Source: Gammaproteobacteria bacterium (GTDB taxonomy: Bacteria > Pseudomonadota > Gammaproteobacteria > Pseudomonadales > Pseudohongiellaceae). Taken from it: a DNA stretch of 64,000 nucleotides. Location: positions 58,140 through 122,139 of the forward strand of contig JAURLP010000029.1 in the NCBI GenBank assembly GCA_030831165.1, in the 5' to 3' direction. Below are positions 41,415 to 49,140 of this stretch, piece by piece (the first letter of the stretch is position 1; each line of letters starts with the position of its first letter). A program made the translations under genes and the position numbers. The notes below the pieces were generated by a model. The model saw nothing but the letters and a program-made list of their open reading frames with translations. It did not search any database and was not told where the DNA came from.

Positions 41415-41771
41415 ATGGATAGCTTAACGGCCAGTCAAATTTCATCATTAACTGCGAGCCTAAAGCTTCTATCAAATGATTTACATGCGCAAATTGAGTT
41501 GGCCTCACCAGCCGCTTCTACAGTGATTCTGGATCAAAGTAAGGTTGGCCGCCTATCACGAATGGATGCAATGCAACACCAACACATGGCGGATTCAACA
41601 TTACAACAGGCTAAACAGCGATTAAAGCTCGTTCAAAAGGCTTTAAATAAACTATCTAATGAGGATTATGGTTATTGCGAACTGTGTGATGAACTCATTA
41701 CTTTTGGCTGTTTACAGGCAAGACCAGAAGCCCAGCTTTGTCTAAAATGTCAAAGTCAGCAGGAGCAATAG
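41415..41771 (+). CDS. TraR/DksA family zinc-finger protein (second DksA-like protein)
   Basis: 118 residues. A helical N-terminal region with QSKVGRLSRMDAMQHQHMA is followed by a C4 zinc finger, CELC ... CLKC, after DYGYC. It lacks the DPADRA tip of true DksA, so it may bind RNA polymerase differently or have another partner. The main dksA is at 45307. Confidence 0.85.
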   Translation: MDSLTASQISSLTASLKLLSNDLHAQIELASPAASTVILDQSKVGRLSRMDAMQHQHMADSTLQQAKQRLKLVQKALNKLSNEDYGYCELCDELITFGCLQARPEAQLCLKCQSQQEQ

Positions 41772-41891
41772 TGCTTTGCTAATTTGGCACTGATCTAAGT
41801 GGATAAAATTTTAGTCAAAGATTAGCTTAACTTGACTAGTATCTATACCATCGGAATAATGAATAAATATCTACTTTATTGAGGAATGGCA

Positions 41892-43070
41892 ATGTCAGAA
41901 CAAGATAATGATCAAAAAAACCAACGTAGAGATTTTCTAAAAGGTAGTGTTGCCATGGGGGGCTTTGCCATGTCAGGCTCAGCGGCCTTTTTATCACAAA
42001 CAGCCATGGCACAGGATGAAGTTCTGGTTCCCTTTACTGATATGCCACCCGATTTCAAAGGACCACCAAAACAAGCCGGCGGTGTGTTTTTTCAGAACAC
42101 CCAACTTATTGAAGATTTCTATTCGCGTAATGAAGATCAGTTCTATGTTGTGCAGCATTACGGCCAACCCGAGCTTAATGCCAACAGGCACCGTGTTCGT
42201 GTTACCGGCATGGTGGATAATCCTTTGAATTTAAGCATGGCAGATATTCGCCGCCGGCCAAAAGTTGAGATAGTTGCTGGCTTTGAATGTGGTGGCAACC
42301 AACAAGGTATTTATCATGGGCTGGTCGGAAATGCCTTATGGGGCGGTTGTCGTTTACGTGATTTATTACAGGATGCTGGCATTCAATATGGAGGTTCGGA
42401 AGTTGTTTTCTATGGTGCTGACCGCGGCACGGAAACGATTAGAGATACTGAAGTAGAGCAAAGCTTTGGCAGAGGCTTGAATTTTAATGAGGCTATCCAG
42501 GATGACATCATCCTTGCTTATGAAATGAATGGTGAACCTTTGCCTGGTGCTCATGGTTTCCCGATCAGGCTTTTAGTACCTGGTTGGTATGGCGTCACAA
42601 ATGTTAAATGGCTGGAACAGATTCATGTCCAGGACAGGCGCTTTTCAGGCAGATTCCAGGCTCGGGATTATGTCACTTTAAGTCGTCGTGACGTTGGTGG
42701 CGTGGAACGTTGGGAAGAACGTCTTGTGACCAAAATTCGATTGAAGTCTGCAATTACCCGTGTCACCAGGACTGGCAATACGCACAATATCATGGGCTTT
42801 GCTCTCAATGACGGCACCCCGCTAAGGGCTGTTGAAGTTAAAATCGATAATGGCCCCTGGCAACCGGCAGAGATACAGCCAGGCGCTACCCGCTACTCCT
42901 GGAAATTATTCAAGTTCGCCTGGGAAAATGCGGCGCCGGGTGAGCATGAAATTGTATCCCGCGTTATTGATGTCAACGGCCAAATCCAGGCAACTCCGGA
43001 AGAGCTACCCGAAAAAATTTCAAGATGGGAAAACCCCGGTCAGTTCACTCGAACGCTGACTATTTCCTAA
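41892..43070 (+). CDS. Tat-exported sulfite-oxidase-family molybdopterin enzyme
   Basis: 392 residues from the ATG at 41892, chosen because GAGG is 7 bases upstream; the ATG at 41886 is too close. Tat signal RRDFLKGS with hydrophobic stretch to AMAQ. The Moco domain has FECGGNQQGIYHG with the Mo-binding Cys, GADRGTE, and HGFPIRLLVPGWYG. A C-terminal dimerisation domain (about 280-390) follows. It oxidises a sulfur substrate, probably sulfite, in the periplasm. No cytochrome subunit is adjacent. MoeA for the cofactor is at 56723. Confidence 0.87.
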   Translation: MSEQDNDQKNQRRDFLKGSVAMGGFAMSGSAAFLSQTAMAQDEVLVPFTDMPPDFKGPPKQAGGVFFQNTQLIEDFYSRNEDQFYVVQHYGQPELNANRHRVRVTGMVDNPLNLSMADIRRRPKVEIVAGFECGGNQQGIYHGLVGNALWGGCRLRDLLQDAGIQYGGSEVVFYGADRGTETIRDTEVEQSFGRGLNFNEAIQDDIILAYEMNGEPLPGAHGFPIRLLVPGWYGVTNVKWLEQIHVQDRRFSGRFQARDYVTLSRRDVGGVERWEERLVTKIRLKSAITRVTRTGNTHNIMGFALNDGTPLRAVEVKIDNGPWQPAEIQPGATRYSWKLFKFAWENAAPGEHEIVSRVIDVNGQIQATPEELPEKISRWENPGQFTRTLTIS

Positions 43071-43082
43071 AACTGATCCCGT

Positions 43083-43125
43083 AAGGTGACTTCTTTATTA
43101 TTTTATTTTCTAGAGAAGTCACCTT
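43083..43125. terminator. 12-bp hairpin after the sulfite-oxidase-family gene
   Basis: AAGGTGACTTCT (43083-43094) and AGAAGTCACCTT (43114-43125) are perfectly complementary around a 19-base AT-rich loop. It begins 13 bases past the stop codon. No T-run follows, so it may act as a 3'-end stabiliser or a weak terminator. Confidence 0.5.
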
Positions 43126-43281
43126 GTTATAGCTCTGGCGCATCTCACTAGCTGAGATTGCTACTAGCTTGACCGCACGTGTATCTTTTTAAAACTCATC
43201 AGGATAGAAAAGGTATAGTTACTGACAATATCAAACGCTTATCAAACTACTCACCACTGTGTTCCTGATAGAAGCCATTGA

Positions 43282-43467
43282 AATGCTAGCAAGCAGTGTC
43301 ATGCTGCATCATTAAATACCGGCATGTGGATGTATCATTGCCATATTCTAGACCATGCTGAAGCAGGCATGATGGGTCAACTATGGGTTGGTCCTGCAGA
43401 CTCTGGTGAGCCTGCTCCTGAGCAGGATCTCAGTGTTTTAATTGATATGACGGTCAAAGAAGAATAA
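43282..43467 (+). pseudogene. C-terminal remnant of a multicopper oxidase
   Basis: In one frame, from just after a TGA at 43279 to TAA at 43465, the peptide contains WMYHCHILDHAEAGMMG and then an acidic tail. This is the C-terminal type-1/type-3 copper-binding segment of multicopper oxidases (H-C-H-x3-H-x4-M). I see no continuous upstream coding sequence, so the rest of the oxidase (400 or more residues) is gone or out of frame. It lies in the 500-base gap between the sulfite-oxidase and PLP-enzyme genes. The rest of that gap (43126-43281 and 43468-43571) shows nothing recognisable. Confidence 0.7.
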
Positions 43468-43571
43468 TCAATAACTCCCCTAGCTCCGAACTGGACTTCT
43501 ATACCGCATGGAATAGGAGTATCATCCGCCCTCTTTTTTACAGCAATACTATAAAGTAATACCCTAGGGCG

Positions 43572-44804
43572 ATGAAAAAGAAGCATTTCACAAGCACTAT
43601 TTTGCATGCTGACCGTCAGGGCAGACCAGAGCATGGCGTACTGCATAAGCCAATTCATACCTCTGTGGCTTTTGGCTATGAAGATGCCAGGGAGCTGGCA
43701 GAAGTCTTCCAGAACAAGCGTAAAGGCTATGCATATGGTCGACAAAATAATCCAACCATAGATGCACTAGCCAATAAAATCACCTTAATGGAACAAGGAC
43801 TGGACAGCGTGATTTTTGCCACTGGCATGGCCGCTATTGGTTCTACTTTACTGGCGCTACTTCGCTCTGGGGATCATATCGTCTCCAGCGCTTTTCTGTT
43901 TGGCAATACCAATAGCTTGTTTAATACCCTAAATAGCCTGGGAATAGAGGTAACTTTCGTGGATGCAACAGACGCATCAAATGTGGAAGCTGCCATAAAG
44001 CCCAACACCAAGTTGGTTTTTGTAGAAACCATTGCCAACCCGGTAACACAAGTCGCTGATTTATCAGCAATCGGGGAATTGTGCGAGAAAAGAAAACTCA
44101 TATATTTTGTTGATAACACCATGACCTCACCTTGTCTGTTTCTGCCAATAACAGTCAAAGCCAGTTTGATAATCAATTCACTGACTAAATATATCGGTGG
44201 TCACGGAAATGCCTTGGGTGGCTGTGTAACTGACACTGGCTTATATGACTGGAGTAGCTTCGAGAATATTTACGATAATTATAAAAATAAAGACTCTTCG
44301 CAGTGGGGCATTACACAGATACGCAAAAAAGGGCTCCGAGATTTCGGGGCTGCTCTGGGGCCAGAAGCTGCCCACCATCTTTCTGTTGGCTCTGACACCT
44401 TAAGTTTAAGAATCAAACATGCCTGTGACAACGCCCTTGCTATCGCAAAATTTTGTGAAAATCATCCTAAGGTCAATAAAGTTTTTTATCCGGGCTTATC
44501 AACTCATCCTCAACATGAAAGGGCACGAGAACTATTCAACCATTTTGGTGCAATTTTTAGTATAGAGCTGGATGCAAGTATTGATTGTTTTGATTTTCTA
44601 AACTCCCTGGAGTTAGTGGTCTGCTCCAGCAACTTGGGTGATAACCGAAGCTTGGGAATTCCCGTTGCACATACTATTTATTATGAGATGGGTGCTGAGC
44701 GAAGAGCTTCTATGGGCATTCCGGAATCCATGGTTAGGTTTTCAATTGGTATTGAAGATCAAGCAGATCTAATCGCAGACTTCAAACAAGCTCTTGCGGA
44801 CTGA
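43572..44804 (+). CDS. Cys/Met metabolism PLP-dependent enzyme (sulfhydrylase / gamma-lyase type)
   Basis: 410 residues of the cystathionine gamma-synthase fold family: YAYGRQNNPTIDALANKITL, FATGMAAIGSTLLALL, VFVETIANPVTQVADL, VDNTMTSPC and the PLP lysine in NSLTKYIGGHGNALGG. The family includes O-acetylhomoserine sulfhydrylase and methionine gamma-lyase; the exact reaction cannot be fixed. AGGG precedes the ATG. Its TGA overlaps the ATG of the Rieske ferredoxin by one base (TGATG). Confidence 0.88.
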   Translation: MKKKHFTSTILHADRQGRPEHGVLHKPIHTSVAFGYEDARELAEVFQNKRKGYAYGRQNNPTIDALANKITLMEQGLDSVIFATGMAAIGSTLLALLRSGDHIVSSAFLFGNTNSLFNTLNSLGIEVTFVDATDASNVEAAIKPNTKLVFVETIANPVTQVADLSAIGELCEKRKLIYFVDNTMTSPCLFLPITVKASLIINSLTKYIGGHGNALGGCVTDTGLYDWSSFENIYDNYKNKDSSQWGITQIRKKGLRDFGAALGPEAAHHLSVGSDTLSLRIKHACDNALAIAKFCENHPKVNKVFYPGLSTHPQHERARELFNHFGAIFSIELDASIDCFDFLNSLELVVCSSNLGDNRSLGIPVAHTIYYEMGAERRASMGIPESMVRFSIGIEDQADLIADFKQALAD

Positions 44805-45142
44805 TGTTAAAAGCCATATGTGAGATAGATAGCATCCCGGAAGATGGCTGTCAGGCAATTGAATTAAAGCAATTAGCTTTATTTGCCGTAAAAAAGCGCA
44901 AACAAACTTTTATTTATATTAACCGCTGCCCACATATGCATGTCCCCCTAAACTGGGAGCCCAACAAGTTTTTAAATAATAGTGGTGATTTGATTCAATG
45001 TTCTACTCATGGCGCGCTATTTAATATCGAGACTGGAGAGTGTCTGCAAGGCCCTTGTCTAGGGCAGAGTTTGCAGGCGATTGCTCATGAAGTTAAGGAT
45101 GGAAAAATTTGTATTAAAGAATCTGATCTGAGCAAGCAATAA
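44804..45142 (+). CDS. Rieske-type [2Fe-2S] ferredoxin
   Basis: 112 residues with CPHMHVPLNWEP and CSTHGALFNIETGEC, the C-x-H and C-x2-H cluster ligands, without a membrane anchor or oxygenase domain. A soluble electron carrier. Translationally coupled with the upstream PLP gene; partner unknown. Confidence 0.9.
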   Translation: MLKAICEIDSIPEDGCQAIELKQLALFAVKKRKQTFIYINRCPHMHVPLNWEPNKFLNNSGDLIQCSTHGALFNIETGECLQGPCLGQSLQAIAHEVKDGKICIKESDLSKQ

Positions 45143-45306
45143 AAAGCCTGACAAATAGTTTCCTGACTTGCAATAAACCAGTAGAATGCCTTGCTTTCGA
45201 GAATTCGGCCTGGATTATTTTTCTAGAGTCAGGAAAACAACAAGATCAGCACATTAAATATAGCTACAGGTAAACACCTAGTAGCGAGCCAGAAAGAGAT
45301 AATGTA

Positions 45307-46068
45307 ATGGTAAGCAAAAAAAAACCAGCTGCTAAAGCCAAAAAAGCAAGTCCAGCAAAAAAAGTGGCCGCTAAAAAGCCTGCTGCCAAGAAAGTGGTAG
45401 CCAAGAAACCTGCTGCAAAAAAAGCCCCGGTTAAAAAAGCTGCTGTTGCCAAGAAAGTGGTAACCAAGAAACCCGCTGCAAAAAAAGCCCCGGTTAAAAA
45501 AGCTGCTGTTGCCAAGAAAGTGGTAACCAAGAAACCCGCTGTAAAAAAAGCGCCGGCTAAAAAAGCCGCTGTCGCCAAGAAACCTGCTGCAAAGAAACCT
45601 GTATCTAAAAAGCCTGCTGCTTCCAAGGTCAAACCAAGCACTACTGGCACCCCCCTGGAGCTTGGCGAATTCACTCCTTATATGATCAAGCGGGGTGAAA
45701 AATACATGAACGAGGCTCAGCGAAATCACTTTAAAAAGATATTGCTGAACTGGCGTAATGAATTAATGGAAGAGGTCGATAGAACAGTTCATCACATGCA
45801 GGATGAAGCTTCTAATCCGCCAGATCCAGCAGACCGAGCAACCCTTGAAGAAGAATTTAGCATCGAGCTTAGAACACGTGACCGTGAACGGCGCTTAATT
45901 AAAAAAATTGATTCTACTATAGAGCTTATTGCAAAAGATGATTATGGTTATTGTGATTCCTGCGGTGTTGAAATTGGCATTCGTCGTCTTGAAGCACGCC
46001 CTACGGCCAATAAATGTATTGATTGCAAAACCCTGGACGAAATCAAGGAAAGACAACTGGGAGCCTAA
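45307..46068 (+). CDS. dksA: RNA polymerase-binding transcription factor DksA with histone-H1-like N-terminal extension
   Basis: 253 residues. The C-terminal 145 (from about 118) are canonical DksA: coiled-coil tip [12 protein letters not shown] with the two Asp, and zinc finger CDSCG ... CIDC. Residues 4-107 are an added Lys/Ala/Pro/Val repeat region ([13 protein letters not shown]), like AlgP or histone H1 tails, expected to be disordered and to bind DNA or RNA. DksA acts with ppGpp in the stringent response. Pseudomonas and E. coli DksA (about 150 residues) lack this tail. Confidence 0.93.
   Translation: MVSKKKPAAKAKKASPAKKVAAKKPAAKKVVAKKPAAKKAPVKKAAVAKKVVTKKPAAKKAPVKKAAVAKKVVTKKPAVKKAPAKKAAVAKKPAAKKPVSKKPAASKVKPSTTGTPLELGEFTPYMIKRGEKYMNEAQRNHFKKILLNWRNELMEEVDRTVHHMQDEASNPPDPADRATLEEEFSIELRTRDRERRLIKKIDSTIELIAKDDYGYCDSCGVEIGIRRLEARPTANKCIDCKTLDEIKERQLGA
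45418..45543 (+). repeat. two tandem 63-bp repeats inside dksA
   Basis: Unit 1 (45418-45480) and unit 2 (45481-45543) differ by a single base in the last codon (GCA/GTA), and each encodes 21 residues beginning [14 protein letters not shown] third, diverged copy follows. Such near identity suggests recent duplication and probable length variation between strains. Confidence 0.92.
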
Positions 46069-46988
46069 ACATCTCGGTTCCAGTTAAACGCAATATCTCA
46101 CCATACAGAGGACGCTTTGCGCCCTCTCCTACTGGGCCTTTACATGCCGGCTCTTTAGTTGCTGCTCTTGCAAGCTATCTCGATGCTCGCTCAAATAATG
46201 GATTTTGGTTCGTGCGAATGGAGGATCTTGATCCGCCCAGGGAAAGCCCGGAAGCGGCAAAAGAAATCTTGCTATCACTTGAAACCTTAAATTTATATTG
46301 GGACGGCGAAGTCTTATATCAGAGCAGTCGTCACAATGACTACCACGATGTTCTTATCCAGCTTCAAAGGCAGGAATGTGTCTTTCCATGCACTTGCAGC
46401 AGACAAAGCTTACAGGGAAATGCCGGAATCTATCCAGGTAAATGCAGAAATCGCCAACAAGCGGACCCTGATTTAAAACCCGGCGAATATGCATTACGTT
46501 GCAAAGTATCTAATTTGACAATGGCATTTAATGACCTTGTTCAGGGCAGGCAGTCCAAAAATATGGACAAAGAAGTGGGTGATTTTATTATCAAACGCAA
46601 GGATGGTTTATATGCCTATCAGCTTGCCGTAGTTATTGATGATGCATTTCAAGAAATTACTCATATAATCCGTGGCATCGACCTGATGGATTCAACTTAT
46701 AAACAAATTTATTTACAAATGTTATTGAACTATTCCCGGCCTGTTTATGGACATATTCCGGTCATTGTTAATAACCAGGGCCAAAAGCTTAGCAAGCAGC
46801 ACCATGCCCCTCCTTTAAATTTAGCTCGGCCATCTGAGGCCTTATATCAAGCCCTGGTTTATTTACAACAAAGCCCACCAGTAGAACTTATTAGCCACAA
46901 GCCTTCGGACGTGCTGCTCTGGGCTGTTGAAAACTGGCGAATCGGAAAATTACAGAATTTGCAGCAAATTAATGAGGCTATTTTGTAA
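46023..46988 (+). CDS. gluQ: glutamyl-queuosine tRNA(Asp) synthetase GluQRS
   Basis: 321 residues from the ATG at 46023, which overlaps the dksA end by 46 bases; conserved sequence starts only at about residue 28 ([20 protein letters not shown]). Zinc site C-x-C ... Y ... C (CTCSRQ, GKC) and a KLSKQ loop follow. It is a truncated GluRS without an anticodon domain that attaches Glu to queuosine on tRNA-Asp. A shorter start at a rare codon after GGGAG near 46056 is possible. Confidence 0.92.
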   Translation: MQNPGRNQGKTTGSLNISVPVKRNISPYRGRFAPSPTGPLHAGSLVAALASYLDARSNNGFWFVRMEDLDPPRESPEAAKEILLSLETLNLYWDGEVLYQSSRHNDYHDVLIQLQRQECVFPCTCSRQSLQGNAGIYPGKCRNRQQADPDLKPGEYALRCKVSNLTMAFNDLVQGRQSKNMDKEVGDFIIKRKDGLYAYQLAVVIDDAFQEITHIIRGIDLMDSTYKQIYLQMLLNYSRPVYGHIPVIVNNQGQKLSKQHHAPPLNLARPSEALYQALVYLQQSPPVELISHKPSDVLLWAVENWRIGKLQNLQQINEAIL

Positions 46989-47192
46989 AAAAAAGCGCAT
47001 TAATTAAAAAAACCTATTTGCGCTCAAAAACAAAAAACAACTAATCCATCCTGAATATTTTTATTTGACGTTTTCATCTTGATCATTACTATTGCACTTT
47101 TCCTAAAATGTGAGTAGAAAGGAAACAGTTTTAAGGCCAGCGGGGCCATCCAATGATGCTGGTAAGCAGTTTCAATAAGTAATTAACTATTT

Positions 47193-48602
47193 ATGGCTAA
47201 TATTCTAATAGTAGAAAATAACCAGGAAACACTTGGCAAACTGACTGAAATTCTGGATCAAGCGGGATTTCAGAGCGAGTCTTGTTGCAATTTGAAAGAA
47301 GCATGCGAATTTAATTTGGATGGATTTGATGCAATCGTCTGCAATTTACGTTTACCAGCCTCTCCCGGGACTGAAATAATTAAACACACTTCTACACCAG
47401 TTTTATTTACCAGTAATTTTGCCAGCCTGCACTCTGCCGCTGATTCATCAAAGAATGGTGCCATGGAGTACTTATCCATCCCCTTTCAGGCGGATGAGGT
47501 TATCAGCTCATTAAAAAAAATTACTTCCAAGCCAATTGCTAAAAAAGGCAAAAGTATCAACAAATCCAATGAAGACCCGGTTCCTGGCATGGTAGGAAGC
47601 TGCCCAGCAATGAAAGAGCTGTTCCGGCGAATTCGTAAAGTGGCATTAACTAATTCTTCAGTGCTGATCCAGGGTGAATCTGGTACCGGTAAAGAATTAG
47701 TAGCAAAAGCGCTTCACGAAGCCAGCTCACGTAAAAACGCAAACTTAATCTCAATAAATTGTGCTGCCATCCCTGAAAACCTTATTGAGTCTGAATTATT
47801 TGGTCATGAGAAGGGATCTTTCACTGGGGCTACCACTACCCGTACCGGACTTGTTGAAGCGGCTAATAATGGCACCTTGTTTCTGGATGAAATCGGTGAA
47901 CTCCCACTTGAAGCACAGGCAAGGCTCCTCAGGGTCTTACAAGAGCATGAAATTCGAAAAGTTGGATCAGTCCAATCTACAAAAGTTGATGTGCGCCTTA
48001 TTGCTGCGACCCACAGAGATTTGCAGCAATTCGTTATAGAAGGTCTTTTTCGGGAAGATTTATTTTATCGTATTAATGTTATGCCCTTGCAAATCCCACC
48101 CCTAAGAGCACGCGGGACAGACATTTTGGAATTGGCTGAGAAAAAATTACAGTTAATATGCCAACGCTTAGGAATGGAGCCTATGTATTTTAGCGCAGAC
48201 TCCATTCAGGCCATAACGGTATACCCATGGCCAGGAAATGTTCGAGAATTGGAGAATGCAATAGAGCGTGCGGTAATTCTTGCAGAAAGCCCAGAAATCC
48301 CGATAGATTTACTGGGCATTGATGTCGAACTAAAAGAATTTACCGCCCTGAATATTGAGCAATTACAGCTGAAGCGCAATAAACCCATCCATCTTGTGGA
48401 TAATGAGGCAGAAATAACCAAAGATATAGATGATGATCCCCCAGAAGATTTATCTCTGGAAGACTATTTTCAACGCTTTGTACTTGATCATCAGGATTCA
48501 ATGAATGAAACACAATTAGCCAAAAAACTAGGCATTAGCCGCAAGTGTTTATGGGAGAGACGTCAACGTTTTGGCATCCCACGGCAGAAAAAATCGGTCT
48601 AA
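47193..48602 (+). CDS. cbrB: CbrB-like sigma-54-dependent activator with degenerate receiver domain
   Basis: 469 residues. The receiver domain (1-115) has lost key residues: acidic pocket EN (8-9), Asn51 in place of the phospho-Asp (VCNLRLP), and Ile96 in place of the conserved Lys (YLSIPF); Thr73 is kept. The AAA+ domain is intact: Walker A GESGTGKE (161-168), GSFTGA loop (198-203), Walker B GTLFLDEIGE (217-226). The C-terminal Fis-type HTH reads TQLAKKLGISRKCLWERRQR. Order dksA-gluQ-[ ]-cbrB-pcnB matches Pseudomonas cbrAB, but the sensor kinase CbrA is missing from the 204-base upstream gap. It probably acts without phosphorylation on the promoter at 48785. Confidence 0.88.
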   Translation: MANILIVENNQETLGKLTEILDQAGFQSESCCNLKEACEFNLDGFDAIVCNLRLPASPGTEIIKHTSTPVLFTSNFASLHSAADSSKNGAMEYLSIPFQADEVISSLKKITSKPIAKKGKSINKSNEDPVPGMVGSCPAMKELFRRIRKVALTNSSVLIQGESGTGKELVAKALHEASSRKNANLISINCAAIPENLIESELFGHEKGSFTGATTTRTGLVEAANNGTLFLDEIGELPLEAQARLLRVLQEHEIRKVGSVQSTKVDVRLIAATHRDLQQFVIEGLFREDLFYRINVMPLQIPPLRARGTDILELAEKKLQLICQRLGMEPMYFSADSIQAITVYPWPGNVRELENAIERAVILAESPEIPIDLLGIDVELKEFTALNIEQLQLKRNKPIHLVDNEAEITKDIDDDPPEDLSLEDYFQRFVLDHQDSMNETQLAKKLGISRKCLWERRQRFGIPRQKKSV

Positions 48603-48784
48603 AACCTAATACTTCCTGGCAATGCTTAAATGCTAAAACCCAATAAAACTGTTACCTAATCACCCTGCTAGTTACATTTATTCACATTTTTTACATAATT
48701 TTATCGTTTTTTAGCGGCAAGATTTATTTGAAAGTTCAATGTATCTTATTGATTTATATGTATAATTCCATATAAAAAAGAACT

Positions 48785-48800
48785 TGGCACAAATTCTGCT
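48785..48800 (+). promoter_or_regulatory. sigma-54 (-24/-12) promoter of the CrcZ-like RNA
   Basis: TTGGCACAAATTCTGCT contains the -24 GG (48786-48787) and -12 GC (48798-48799), twelve bases apart as required by sigma-54. The predicted transcript start is near 48811. Upstream are an inverted repeat TTATATG/CATATAA (48754-48775) and two GTTAC elements 20 bases apart (48651 and 48671), possible activator sites. Confidence 0.75.
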
Positions 48801-48810
48801 TTAGTGGTTA

Positions 48811-49088
48811 CTACGCATGTCTACAATAATTAAAATAAAAAAATAATAAAAATATAATGGCAGCGCGATGATATGACCCAGGTAGGCAGTGTTAAGCTGT
48901 GCCTAAGCTGAAGAACTGAAAAATCAGCACAACAAAAGGGCTAGCGTGAGGTCAGTTTAAGGGATAAGAATACCCTGACAAAGGTGACAATTTGTTTCCG
49001 AATTTTGCTACAGGGAAGTATTCAAAACAATAATAATAAAAATCAAAGGCTTGAAAGCCGGTAATATTAAAGTCTTACCGGCTTTTTT
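48811..49088 (+). ncRNA. crcZ: predicted CrcZ-like Hfq/Crc-sequestering small RNA
   Basis: In the 538-base gap between the CbrB-like gene and pcnB, the position of CrcZ in Pseudomonas, a sigma-54 promoter and an intrinsic terminator bound a transcript of about 278 nt. It has A-rich tracts of the AAnAAnAA type near both ends (48823-48858 and 49024-49045), which in CrcZ bind Hfq and Crc to relieve catabolite repression. No ORF of note is present. Known from sequence: promoter, tracts, terminator, context; the function is inference. Confidence 0.7.
49055..49088 (+). terminator. intrinsic terminator of the CrcZ-like RNA
   Basis: A 10-bp perfect stem (49055-49064 with 49075-49084), a 10-base loop and a T-run at 49083-49088. 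It lies about 50 bases before pcnB, so pcnB needs its own promoter or read-through. Confidence 0.9.
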
Positions 49089-49140
49089 ATTTCCTGGACA
49101 CTTGTGTAGAATGGCGACTTTAGTTGATTAGCAAATAATT

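Noticed and set aside
43377..43745. Minus-strand frame across the gap and the PLP gene start
   Set aside because: It is antisense to the oxidase remnant and to the conserved PLP enzyme; no family features.
45418..45543. Tandem repeats considered as a CRISPR-like array
   Set aside because: Repeats are adjacent without spacers, in frame, and encode the DksA tail.
45229..45729. Minus-strand open frames with striking FLGYHFLG / [13 protein letters not shown] repeats
   Set aside because: They are antisense readings of the Lys/Ala repeats of dksA; no ribosome site or family match, and the plus-strand gene is certain.
46988..47192. Hairpin AGCGCA/TGCGCT near 46995-47026 as a terminator or small RNA
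   Set aside because: Loop is 19 bases and no T-run follows on the plus strand; too weak to call. No trace of cbrA coding sequence is seen in the gap.
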